Under the pieces are notes generated by a model. That model was not told the DNA's origin, ran no database searches, and saw nothing but the letters and a program-made list of their open reading frames with translations. A stretch of 64,000 nt of DNA from Synergistaceae bacterium. Its GTDB lineage: Bacteria > Synergistota > Synergistia > Synergistales > Aminobacteriaceae. A program made the position numbers and the translations under genes. Location of the stretch: contig JAHDKT010000029.1 of the NCBI GenBank assembly GCA_018436725.1, forward strand, positions 1 to 64,000. Reading direction: 5' to 3'. Positions 31,948 to 39,494 of this stretch are shown one piece after another; the first letter of the stretch is position 1; each line of letters starts with the position of its first letter.

Positions 31948-31962
31948 TCCCCCTCTTTTTTT
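31934..31962 (+). terminator. Early-operon terminator
   Basis: AGAGGGGG/CCCCCTCT stem with a six-base loop and seven T residues. The stop codon of the late regulator lies inside the hairpin. Confidence 0.87.
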
Positions 31963-32103
31963 GTGCCCAAAAACCCCTCAACTTTTGGCAAACTTGGTAC
32001 TTTAGACCTATGTACGCCAGCAGATTTTATGGTAGTATATAGATAGAAAAGGAAATAAGATTCTGAAAGCGCAGTCAATGAAAGATCGGAGGAGGGGATT
32101 TGA

Positions 32104-33129
32104 ATGGCAACCACGGTCACAATTAAAGAGCGTAAAACGGGGATAGTCGTTGAAACGCAGGAGTTCGAAGAGGGGAATGCGTACTATTGGTTTATACACA
32201 AGTACCCAGGGTATAAGCAACGGAGCGTGGTCGCGGAAATCACAACCACATATCCGGGGCGTCCGGATTATATCCGCACGGAGGAATATCCCCTCACGTG
32301 TATCGCGAGTGATCTTTACGACGCTGGGAAAGCGGCAGCTGAGGACGAGTACAACAATGCAAACGCGCTGATCAAGGGCAAGCGAGGCGCGGCGGAAATG
32401 CGCAAGCCGCTCGAGGAGCGGAAAATGAAGCGCCTGAGCGCCCTCAGGAGGGGCTACGACAAGCTCAAGGGCGAGCTTTGGTTGTCAAAAGGGTGGAGCG
32501 ACGATGGGTCTAGACAGAATTTCATCGACAAATGGAGGGGGCACAAATCTTCTCGCAGGCATACGTGGGGCATCAAACAGGGGCATGCCCTTGCGGAGAG
32601 GGCTGGCCAAAATTTCGACGAGCACGGATCGTCGAGCGGCGACTACCTGAGCACCGGCGTGGTCGATTACGTCTCCCCATGGGATGGCTCAGCCGCCGCA
32701 CCATATTGTGACATGGGGGGAGAGGGGCTAGCTCTCATACGGATAACCCGCACGAGAGTCTACGCGAAGTCGTCGAAGTGGTTTCCAGCGCGAGCCTTTA
32801 CACTCTTCCTCGTCGGGAAAAATGAGGCAGGAACTTATTTCGCGCACCCTGTCGCAAAAACATGTGAGACGGTTGCGGATGCCGTCCAGTGGATTTGGGG
32901 CGGGCGGGCAAGGGACATCATTGCCAGGCAGGGAGACATCGCGTTGATAGGCGGCAATGGCGGCCCGAAGCTTCCGAATGACGGATTGCCTCGGGGACAC
33001 GTGATCGACGAGGCGGCAGGCATAGTACGCCACTCCACCCACCCGGACATTCCTCTTCCGGGGAAGGGACAGAGAATCATCGTCGGAAGGAGAGCCGCCG
33101 TCTATGCCTCCGACGCCACGCGGGACTAA
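32104..33129 (+). CDS. Hypothetical phage protein, 341 aa (accessory island)
   Basis: Not recognised. N-terminal 65 residues are beta-rich (GIVVETQEFEEGNAYYWFIH), a basic helical stretch follows (residues 70-140), and the C-terminal part has a PLPGKGQRIIVGRRA motif typical of glycine-turn beta proteins. No signal peptide or membrane helix. It begins after an AT-rich 150-base gap (TTTTATGGTAGTATATAG near 32,025 may hold a promoter) and is closed by a hairpin, so it is a separately transcribed cassette. Confidence 0.65.
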   Translation: MATTVTIKERKTGIVVETQEFEEGNAYYWFIHKYPGYKQRSVVAEITTTYPGRPDYIRTEEYPLTCIASDLYDAGKAAAEDEYNNANALIKGKRGAAEMRKPLEERKMKRLSALRRGYDKLKGELWLSKGWSDDGSRQNFIDKWRGHKSSRRHTWGIKQGHALAERAGQNFDEHGSSSGDYLSTGVVDYVSPWDGSAAAPYCDMGGEGLALIRITRTRVYAKSSKWFPARAFTLFLVGKNEAGTYFAHPVAKTCETVADAVQWIWGGRARDIIARQGDIALIGGNGGPKLPNDGLPRGHVIDEAAGIVRHSTHPDIPLPGKGQRIIVGRRAAVYASDATRD

Positions 33130-33135
33130 TAAAAA

Positions 33136-33170
33136 CGCCGCCTTCGTTGCGAGCGAGGGCGGCGCATTTT
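33136..33170. terminator. Hairpin between accessory cassettes
   Basis: CGCCGCC pairs with GGCGGCG, with A-rich DNA before and CATTTT after; could act in both directions. Confidence 0.6.
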
Positions 33171-33206
33171 CCACCCGGCGCGAACCGGGAAGAAGGGAGC
33201 ATTGCA

Positions 33207-33416
33207 ATGACATCTTATCACGGGTTGAGCGGAATTTATAGGCGCGGAAAGGTGGTTTTTGTAAGGTTTTTCGGGAACACGAGGATTCGACCCGACCAGG
33301 CGAAGCGCGCATTCCCGACCGAAGAGCAGGCCCAGGATTTCTACGCGTGGGCGACGGAGCGGGCGGACAGTGAAAATTTGTCACTCGGAGGATTTTTGAC
33401 CGGAGGCGGCGCGTAG
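33207..33416 (+). CDS. Small hypothetical protein, 69 aa (accessory island)
   Basis: Beta-strand N terminus (GIYRRGKVVFVRFFGNTRIR) and a helix with EEQAQDFYAWATERA, the look of small AP2-like or DNA-binding domains. ATG follows AAGGGAGC. A GGGGCG/CGCCCC hairpin follows the stop. Function unknown; size and place suit an anti-defence gene. Confidence 0.55.
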   Translation: MTSYHGLSGIYRRGKVVFVRFFGNTRIRPDQAKRAFPTEEQAQDFYAWATERADSENLSLGGFLTGGGA

Positions 33417-33532
33417 GGGCGACAGCGCCCCTCCACAAAATTCCAATCGAACCGTAGCGGGATTTTTTCACCGATATGACCCCTATATAGGTGAAAGATA
33501 AATTCGAGCCCGAGAAGGGCGGAGGTGGCAAG

Positions 33533-33868
33533 ATGATGCGAAGAGAGCGAGCGATAGGAGACCTTCGGATGATCGCGGAGGGGTTTGTACTCCCCATAGA
33601 GTTCCGGCATTATGGGAACCGGGAGCCCTACTATTGGGAGCTCCCGGACAAAGGGCGAGATATCCGAATAACGATACCTGTGGGATGTTCACTTCAGGTG
33701 TCGCAGGACTACGACACCCAGGCGAACGGGGGGACGCGCCCCGTCTTTGTCAGAGCGGGGGATGTCCCGGTGGTCGTGTCTCTTACGGTGGTAAGGCCCG
33801 GGAACGCACACATGTTCGCAGTCGTAGATATGGAAATCTACGACGCGGACGCCGTGGTGGTGGAGTGA
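33533..33868 (+). CDS. Hypothetical protein, 111 aa (accessory island)
   Basis: Mostly beta protein (PVVVSLTVVRPGNAHMFAVV) with an aromatic segment FRHYGNREPYYWELPD. Start ATG at 33533 is 6 bases after GGAGGTG; a GTG at 33491 has no such site. Unknown function. Confidence 0.58.
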   Translation: MMRRERAIGDLRMIAEGFVLPIEFRHYGNREPYYWELPDKGRDIRITIPVGCSLQVSQDYDTQANGGTRPVFVRAGDVPVVVSLTVVRPGNAHMFAVVDMEIYDADAVVVE

Positions 33869-33883
33869 AAGGGGGAGATTGAA

Positions 33884-34087
33884 GTGATTAGAGTAGAAGA
33901 CAAAAAACTCAACGACTGGCTAAATTATCAACTGGCAGAGGGGCGCGGCATAACGCCCGGCGATGGTTACGACGAGTTTTATCTTGAGGATGAAGACGGG
34001 AATGTGTACGAGGGGAAATACATTTGGGAATCGGAAGGGTTCGAGAGGCTTTCCATTAACGGAGAAGAACTTGAGCATAATGGATAG
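33884..34087 (+). CDS. Small acidic protein, 67 aa (accessory island)
   Basis: Strongly acidic (DEFYLEDEDGNVYEGKYI), GTG start after GGGGGAG. Small acidic phage proteins are frequent anti-restriction or anti-CRISPR candidates because they can mimic DNA; this is a hypothesis only. Confidence 0.55.
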   Translation: MIRVEDKKLNDWLNYQLAEGRGITPGDGYDEFYLEDEDGNVYEGKYIWESEGFERLSINGEELEHNG

Positions 34088-34109
34088 CAAAGTGAAGGGG
34101 GGAGTTGAC

Positions 34110-34571
34110 ATGGAACACAAAAACATCGAAGCGTTTTTTTCTTTCCTGGAGCGGAATTTGGCGAAGCCGGAGACCTTGAAAAGCGAAGGCGTTAGGCGGG
34201 AATGGGAGAGCGATCTTGAAAGGCAGACGGCAATAACCGGTTCCAGTCGCTTTGAGATTGATAGTAGTCAAACGAAAAACGGGTACCCGCAGACGTACTA
34301 CTTCCGACGGGAGCGTTTCCTCGACGGCGACGACTGGAACTACCGCATCATCCATGGAGAGATGGACAAGAACGTCAAGGTTGTTACAAATCGTAGCATC
34401 GCCCCCGCGTTCTGGTCGAGGGTCGACGTCGAGTCGGAGAGTGGAAACGTCGTCGCGGAATTCCTCGCAACGGGCGGATCGTCGTCCTGCGAAATATCCA
34501 TCTCGGAGATCGCCATGGCGTACGCAAAAAGCTTTTCCGAGTGGGAGGATGGCGCGGTGGAGGTTGGATAG
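34110..34571 (+). CDS. Hypothetical protein, 153 aa (accessory island)
   Basis: ATG 7 bases after AGGGGGGAG. Alpha/beta protein with HKNIEAFFSFLERNL, a beta-rich centre (WNYRIIHGEMDKNVKVVTN), SRVDVESESGNVVAEFLATG and a C-terminal helix. Family unknown. Confidence 0.57.
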   Translation: MEHKNIEAFFSFLERNLAKPETLKSEGVRREWESDLERQTAITGSSRFEIDSSQTKNGYPQTYYFRRERFLDGDDWNYRIIHGEMDKNVKVVTNRSIAPAFWSRVDVESESGNVVAEFLATGGSSSCEISISEIAMAYAKSFSEWEDGAVEVG

Positions 34572-34584
34572 GGAAATAAAAACT

Positions 34585-34612
34585 CCGCCTCTCCTTTTCA
34601 CGGGAGAGGCGG
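34585..34612. terminator. Hairpin between accessory cassettes
   Basis: A 10-bp perfect stem CCGCCTCTCC/GGAGAGGCGG. The T-rich side (AGTTTTTATT) lies on the minus strand, so it may serve leftward or both directions. Confidence 0.58.
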
Positions 34613-34696
34613 AAATCAGAGGTAGTATTTCTCGTGTTGCGCCCTTACGGGTATCAGAGGATAAAGGAACAATAGCACGTCGGGGGAGTGATGTCA

Positions 34697-35707
34697 ATGG
34701 GCGATTTGAAAAATATCGAACTTTCTCTTCACGCGGCATGTCCCGCAGCGTGGCGCGAAGCGGAGGGGATGCGAGCCAAGAAGGGAAGAGCGCTGCCACA
34801 TTGGAGCAGGTGGTGTTACCTCCCGCTTGCGGGGTGGATCGCGATCGTCTCCAGGGGCTGCGACATGTCGCAGGTCTCCGTGGAGCCCACGCAGGCGGCC
34901 GCACTCTTCGCGGCAATCGGATCATGGCGTATCGGGCGTGGAATATACCGTTTCGACGAAACTTTGTTTCAGGAGCTTATCTCCACACCGATGGAAGGGA
35001 ACATCCCTTGCGACGTGATCTTTCGTCTACCCGAGTGGTGCGTCTATCTGGAGACTGGGCCGCTCGGGTTCCCCGGGGTATTCGTCCACCTGGAGGAGGA
35101 CGCGAACAACGGGGAGAGGGAGCTGCGATTCCTTTTCCACGAGCCCGAAGGGGACCTTATCCCCGCCGTCGTTCATCTGGGAGACTATTCGCTCGCCGAG
35201 GGCGTGCGTCGCTCCGTGGAGATGGTCAAGCTCAACATGTCGAAACAGGGATTGCCCTATTCGTCCGAGCGAATGGCGTTGGACGCCGCGGGAATCATGA
35301 ACAAGGTGGGAAGCGTTATGCCGCTCGTGCTCTACATCTGCTCCGCAAACTCGGAGGTCAGGCGGCGCGAAAATGACGCGCAGCCTACGCGCAGGAAACC
35401 AAAGGGCAAGGCTGCAAAATTCGCCGTCTCTCCCACAACATGGGAGGTGGGGTACAGGATCGGCGCCGCCATCCGCGCAGGGCGATCGAAGGAAGAGCAA
35501 GGGGAATCGTCTGAGTCGCAGTATCCGGGGGTAGGTATACCAAAGCGTCCGCACGTGCGAAGGGCGCACTGGCACGGGTACTGGACGGGACCGCGCGACG
35601 GGAAGCGCCTCTTCTCGCTGAAGTGGCTACCGCCCATTCCCGTAAACATCGACACGGACGAAGACGGCCCGATGGTCATACATCCAGTAGAGGAGGAGCA
35701 ATCATGA
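34697..35707 (+). CDS. AcrVA2-like anti-CRISPR candidate
   Basis: Protein of 336 aa that resembles the AcrVA2 family over its length: GSWRIGRGIYRFDE and LPEWCVYLETG in the N-terminal half, and a signature RPHVRRAHWHGYW near residue 284, followed by a beta-strand end (FSLKWLPPIPVNID). Characterised AcrVA2 of Moraxella phage lowers Cas12a production by acting on its nascent chain and mRNA. Homologues occur in many mobile elements, also where Cas12a is unknown, so the target here is open. ATG at 34697 is 8 bases after GGGGGAG; GTG 34688 and ATG 34691 are alternatives. Followed directly by a partner-like gene. Confidence 0.78.
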   Translation: MGDLKNIELSLHAACPAAWREAEGMRAKKGRALPHWSRWCYLPLAGWIAIVSRGCDMSQVSVEPTQAAALFAAIGSWRIGRGIYRFDETLFQELISTPMEGNIPCDVIFRLPEWCVYLETGPLGFPGVFVHLEEDANNGERELRFLFHEPEGDLIPAVVHLGDYSLAEGVRRSVEMVKLNMSKQGLPYSSERMALDAAGIMNKVGSVMPLVLYICSANSEVRRRENDAQPTRRKPKGKAAKFAVSPTTWEVGYRIGAAIRAGRSKEEQGESSESQYPGVGIPKRPHVRRAHWHGYWTGPRDGKRLFSLKWLPPIPVNIDTDEDGPMVIHPVEEEQS

Positions 35708-36132
35708 AAAAATACACGGTCAGAGTGCAGGACAAGACGGCGGAGACGGTAGAAACTTTCCCGGGGTTCGCCCCGACACACGCGGCGGAGGAGCTGTTGG
35801 ATGCTGCGGCGGAATGGGTGCGGCAGGGAGAAGTTGACGCGCTCCCGAGGCTGACGGAGCAGGAGAAAATAGCCATTGTCGGCGTGGTCAATTCCTGGTA
35901 CATCGAACCGCTCTGGACAATCTTGCCGGGAACGCTCGCCATGGAGATCCGCGACTACCTCGCCCCCGGCGAAGAGGGATTTTTCCTCGGGTGGACCGAC
36001 GAGGCGAAGAAGGAGTTCGTGGAGAAACTATCGAAGCTGACTCCTCCGGAGGCGCTGGCGGTTGTGCTCTGGGGCAAGCGATTCTGGGAATCCGAGGAGC
36101 GGGACGTGTTCAAGTATTGCGCGGACGCGTGA
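35704..36132 (+). CDS. Hypothetical protein co-transcribed with the AcrVA2-like gene, 142 aa
   Basis: Starts inside the stop region of the AcrVA2-like gene (4-base overlap). N-terminal beta segment (MKKYTVRVQDKTAETVETF), then an all-helical acidic body (LTEQEKIAIVGVVNSWYIEP; LTPPEALAVVLWGKRFW). Not recognised. Tight coupling to the preceding gene makes it a candidate regulator (Aca-like) or a second inhibitor, though no helix-turn-helix is visible. Confidence 0.6.
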   Translation: MKKYTVRVQDKTAETVETFPGFAPTHAAEELLDAAAEWVRQGEVDALPRLTEQEKIAIVGVVNSWYIEPLWTILPGTLAMEIRDYLAPGEEGFFLGWTDEAKKEFVEKLSKLTPPEALAVVLWGKRFWESEERDVFKYCADA

Positions 36133-36210
36133 AGGTTGGGAATGAATTCCACATCGGAATCGTTTATTATATTAGGGTCGACGATCGGCCCTGGACAAGG
36201 GGCGAAGAGA

Positions 36211-36603
36211 ATGTATGTGTCTAGATACAGCAACAAGAAGATTACCAACGATCTGTATGTGCCTTTAAGAATTTCAATCGGCGCTCCTAGGTGGCGACTG
36301 GGATACAAGATCGTCGGAGCGGTAAAAGAGCTGATGCCTTTCGGTCTGCTCGACCTCGAAAGGGCGGAATATGAAGAGAGATACCGCGCTCAACTTGAGA
36401 AAATTGGAGTAGGTGCGATATCGAAAAGGCTGGAATCCCTCAGGGACGGGGACAAGAATGTTGTGCTCCTGTGCTACGAGGATATTCGGAAGCCTGGCGA
36501 ATGGTGCCATAGGACGCTCTTTTCTCTTTGGTGGAAAGAGAAAACTGGCGAGGGCGTCGGGGAGCTGGAGATGTCGGAGGCAAAACAGGGGGTTTTGTTC
36601 TAA
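36211..36603 (+). CDS. DUF488-like protein
   Basis: Protein of 130 aa. The family pattern is present: YVSRYSNKKI at the start, PRWRLGYKI, and VLLCYEDIRKPGEWCHRTLF with the conserved Cys and His-Arg pair. DUF488 proteins are small cytosolic proteins of unknown biochemical role, often carried on mobile elements near defence genes. ATG at 36211 gives the usual family start; a TTG at 36136 would add 25 unrelated residues. A strong terminator follows. Confidence 0.72.
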   Translation: MYVSRYSNKKITNDLYVPLRISIGAPRWRLGYKIVGAVKELMPFGLLDLERAEYEERYRAQLEKIGVGAISKRLESLRDGDKNVVLLCYEDIRKPGEWCHRTLFSLWWKEKTGEGVGELEMSEAKQGVLF

Positions 36604-36618
36604 GGAAACCCGAGCGAT

Positions 36619-36644
36619 GAGGGGCCGTTGGCCCCTCTTTTTTT
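36619..36644 (+). terminator. Strong terminator closing the accessory cassette
   Basis: GAGGGGCC/GGCCCCTC, three-base loop, seven T residues. Confidence 0.87.
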
Positions 36645-36681
36645 ATGCCGTTTGTCACCCTAAAAAAGGTGGGGATTGTAG

Positions 36682-38136
36682 ATGTTTCAGGGAACGATCC
36701 CGAGCAATGTTCAAATGATGCTTGGAGAGATAGTTGGCAGTTGGAACGCCAGCGATATTTACGTGGGATGCTCTGGTAATTTTACCGTCGAGCGCGTGTT
36801 GCATAACCACGCGAAGGCGAGGTTGCACGGAAACGACGTGACGGCGTACTCGTGTCTTATAGGCGATTACCTTGCGGGGAATGAATTGGGCGCGAGGGTT
36901 AACCCAAAGTACGACGGCCCGATGTCCTTTGTCGAGAAGTACATAACCGACGACGCTTCCGTAATCGCGGTAACGTTAATTCTCTCCAAGCTCGCGGATG
37001 CGCTGAAGTCAAAGAAAAGGAACGCGTATTACGAAAGACTGATCCAAGCGTATAAGGATCAGTGGGAAACCATCTTCGCCTCGCAGTATAACTTGGTGCT
37101 TGCGTTGCCAAAGATGCTGACGAGCTTCTGCCGGGGCGACGTTTGCGAATGGGTGAAGGGGCTCGACAAGAGTCAGGGGTTTATCTGTCACCCCCCCTTT
37201 TACAAGGGTGGTTACGAAAAAATGTTCGCGGCGATAGAGGACGTAATCGCGTGGGCTCCACCAGAGTACGAAATGATCGACCAGGAAAAAATTCATGCGC
37301 TTTTCGAGGAGGCGATGGGTTTCAGGCATTTTCTATTCGTAATAAACAAAGAAATGCCAGAACTCAAAAAAAACCTCATAGGATTAGCACAGACGACCAA
37401 CAGGGGGACGCCGTTATATGTCTATGCGAACCACGACCGGTCGAGGATTGTCATGCCGTCGCAGAAAGCCACAACGCCAGCAATAGCGAGGTTAGGGCAA
37501 AATGACGACGTTGGAGAAACAATCTCCTTGGTAAAGCTGCAATCGGCAGAATTCCAAGGCTTGCGGTCTCAATATCTAAACCCGCACATCAAACCGGCGA
37601 GCGAGTCTTTGGCACTGGGGGTTGTGGTAGATAAAAAACTTGTGGGAGCCTTCGCCGTATCCGTAGCCCCAACAATGGGAAATTTCGATAAACACGTAAG
37701 CACGCCGACCGTCTACCTCTTGAGCGATTTTCCCGTCGCCCCATCCAAGTACAAGAGGCTTGCAAAGCTTGTGCTCTACGCGGCGCTGAGCAAAGAGTCG
37801 AAACTGATAATGGAGATGCTTTCGAACAGGAGAGCAAGAACGCTCATTACGACAGCGTTTTCAAAGAAGCCCGTGTCAATGAAGTACCGCGGGCTTTTTG
37901 ATCTCGTCTCAAAAAAGGAGCTTGACGGTGTGGATGAGAATGAAACGGACATGTCGAAAATCTACTACGGGTCAGGGTTCCAGCTGAACTACGCGGCCCC
38001 CCTGGGTGCATGGACGCTCCAAGAGGGACTGGCGCTCTGGAAAAAGAAGTGCTCGCAGGTTGAGCAAAAAGAGGAGGTGTGTGAGGTTGGACGTCCACGT
38101 GATGGAGATAGACCCGCGGGAGCTCCGATTACTTGA
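36682..38136 (+). CDS. Fused adenine-methyltransferase-like and GNAT (Mom-like) protein, putative anti-restriction DNA modification
   Basis: Protein of 484 aa. N-terminal half looks like an adenine methyltransferase fold: a glycine-containing YVGCSGNFTVER motif at 27-37 and HPPFYKGGYE at 170-179 in the place of the catalytic D/N-PP-Y/F motif (His replaces Asp/Asn). The C-terminal half (about 300-440) looks like a GNAT acyltransferase of the Mom kind, with LALGVVVDKKLVGAFAVSV and RARTLITTAFSKKP then SMKYRG. Similar phage proteins are annotated as anti-restriction adenine methyltransferases. It may modify adenines to block host nucleases. The ParB-like gene overlaps its end by 50 bases. Confidence 0.68.
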   Translation: MFQGTIPSNVQMMLGEIVGSWNASDIYVGCSGNFTVERVLHNHAKARLHGNDVTAYSCLIGDYLAGNELGARVNPKYDGPMSFVEKYITDDASVIAVTLILSKLADALKSKKRNAYYERLIQAYKDQWETIFASQYNLVLALPKMLTSFCRGDVCEWVKGLDKSQGFICHPPFYKGGYEKMFAAIEDVIAWAPPEYEMIDQEKIHALFEEAMGFRHFLFVINKEMPELKKNLIGLAQTTNRGTPLYVYANHDRSRIVMPSQKATTPAIARLGQNDDVGETISLVKLQSAEFQGLRSQYLNPHIKPASESLALGVVVDKKLVGAFAVSVAPTMGNFDKHVSTPTVYLLSDFPVAPSKYKRLAKLVLYAALSKESKLIMEMLSNRRARTLITTAFSKKPVSMKYRGLFDLVSKKELDGVDENETDMSKIYYGSGFQLNYAAPLGAWTLQEGLALWKKKCSQVEQKEEVCEVGRPRDGDRPAGAPIT

Positions 38137-38962
38137 GCTGAACGCCCGGTATATGAAGCATGAGGAGTTTGCGAGGTTGGTGGAGAATATCAGAAGGGAC
38201 GGAAGATTGACATCCGCCCCTTTTTGCTGCCGCGAGAAAGACGGAGGATACAAGGTTCTTTCCGGAAATCATAGAACGAGAGCCGCCATAGAAGCGGGAA
38301 TCGAAAAAATTACATGCTTGGCAACAGACGATGACCTTTCCGAGGATCAGCGGATAGCGATTCAGCTGTCGCACAATGCCATATCGGGGCACGACGACCT
38401 TGGGACGTTGAAGATCCTGTATGAGCAAGTGCTGGACATCGAGATGAAAAAATACAGCGGCCTTGACGATAAAACGCTGGAATTGCTTCAGCAGGTGGAC
38501 AGCGTGCGAATGGCGGAGGCCAACCTGAGATTCCTCACGTTAAGCGTGGTATTCCTCCCGGACGAGATAGAAGCTGCTCAAAAGACTCTAGACGATGCGA
38601 TAGGGTCGGCGAAGGGCGCTGATGTGAAGTGGCTTGCGAGAATGGCGGAGTATGACAAGTGGTTGGATTCCATAGAAGCGGCGGGCTCCTCTCAAGGGAT
38701 AAAAAATAACGCGACTGCGCTCAAAATAGTATTCGACATCTTTGAGGACAACATGCATCAGCTGTCTGACGCGTGGAGCGACGACGAAGACTCGAAGGCG
38801 TGGGTTCCGTTGGAGGCCGTGATAGGGAAGACAAAGATCCCGGAGGGGGCGGCGAAGGTAATAAAACGAGCAGTGGAAAAGATGATAGGGGAAAAGAGCC
38901 TCAATTCCTCGAACCGTTGGCAGGCGCTTGAATACTGGGCCGCTGACTATTTATCGAGGTAG
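38087..38962 (+). CDS. ParB/sulfiredoxin-fold nuclease-like protein
   Basis: Protein of 291 aa. ParB N-terminal core: EIDPRELRLLELNARYM, then VLSGNHRTRAAIEAGI with the conserved GxHR box, followed by a helical region (LSEDQRIAIQLSHNAISGHDD). Such domains can bind or cut DNA or hydrolyse nucleotides. Its overlap with the Mom-like gene suggests joint action in base modification. TTG at 38087 is 9 bases after GGAGG; ATG at 38102 is an alternative. The remainder is helical with no known domain. Confidence 0.75.
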   Translation: MDVHVMEIDPRELRLLELNARYMKHEEFARLVENIRRDGRLTSAPFCCREKDGGYKVLSGNHRTRAAIEAGIEKITCLATDDDLSEDQRIAIQLSHNAISGHDDLGTLKILYEQVLDIEMKKYSGLDDKTLELLQQVDSVRMAEANLRFLTLSVVFLPDEIEAAQKTLDDAIGSAKGADVKWLARMAEYDKWLDSIEAAGSSQGIKNNATALKIVFDIFEDNMHQLSDAWSDDEDSKAWVPLEAVIGKTKIPEGAAKVIKRAVEKMIGEKSLNSSNRWQALEYWAADYLSR

Positions 38963-38966
38963 CGCT

Positions 38967-39494
38967 ATGCCTGCGTTCGATAAATACAATTCGAAGTATC
39001 ACGATGACTGGGGGTGGTCCCTCGCCATTAAGGGATGCACTAATGAGGAGATTGCAACGGCATTCGGCATAAGCAAGCGGACTTTGATCAGATGGATGAA
39101 CCAGTACGAATCGCTAAAAAACGCCATCAACGAGGGGAAGGCTTCGGCTGACGCCAAGGTCGAAAGAAAGCTCTACGAGCGCGCTCTTGGCTATGAGGTG
39201 GAAGAGGAGCAGAAGGTTTTAAACGTAAGCAAAGAAGGTGGATCTCGGATAGGCAGAATCACCATAACGAAAAAACACGTGCCCCCAGACCCGACCTCTT
39301 GCATTTTTTGGTTAAAAAATCGACACCCTGATATCTGGCGCGACGTGCAGCGCATGGAGCACGGCGGCAAGGTGGAGGTGAGCCATGACCCGCAGATCGA
39401 GCGGCTCATCGAAGACCCCGAGGCGCAGCGCCTCCTCGCGGAACTCCACGCGAGAGCGACTTCAGGACACGTGGAAGGCGCTGGCGAGGCGTAG
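38967..39494 (+). CDS. Terminase small subunit
   Basis: DNA-recognition subunit of the packaging motor, 175 aa. N-terminal helix-turn-helix (AIKGCTNEEIATAFGISKRT, then LIRWMNQY), an oligomerisation helix region and a C-terminal tail that contacts the large subunit. Starts 4 bases after the ParB-like stop. The last 110 bases overlap the large subunit gene in another frame. Confidence 0.84.
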   Translation: MPAFDKYNSKYHDDWGWSLAIKGCTNEEIATAFGISKRTLIRWMNQYESLKNAINEGKASADAKVERKLYERALGYEVEEEQKVLNVSKEGGSRIGRITITKKHVPPDPTSCIFWLKNRHPDIWRDVQRMEHGGKVEVSHDPQIERLIEDPEAQRLLAELHARATSGHVEGAGEA

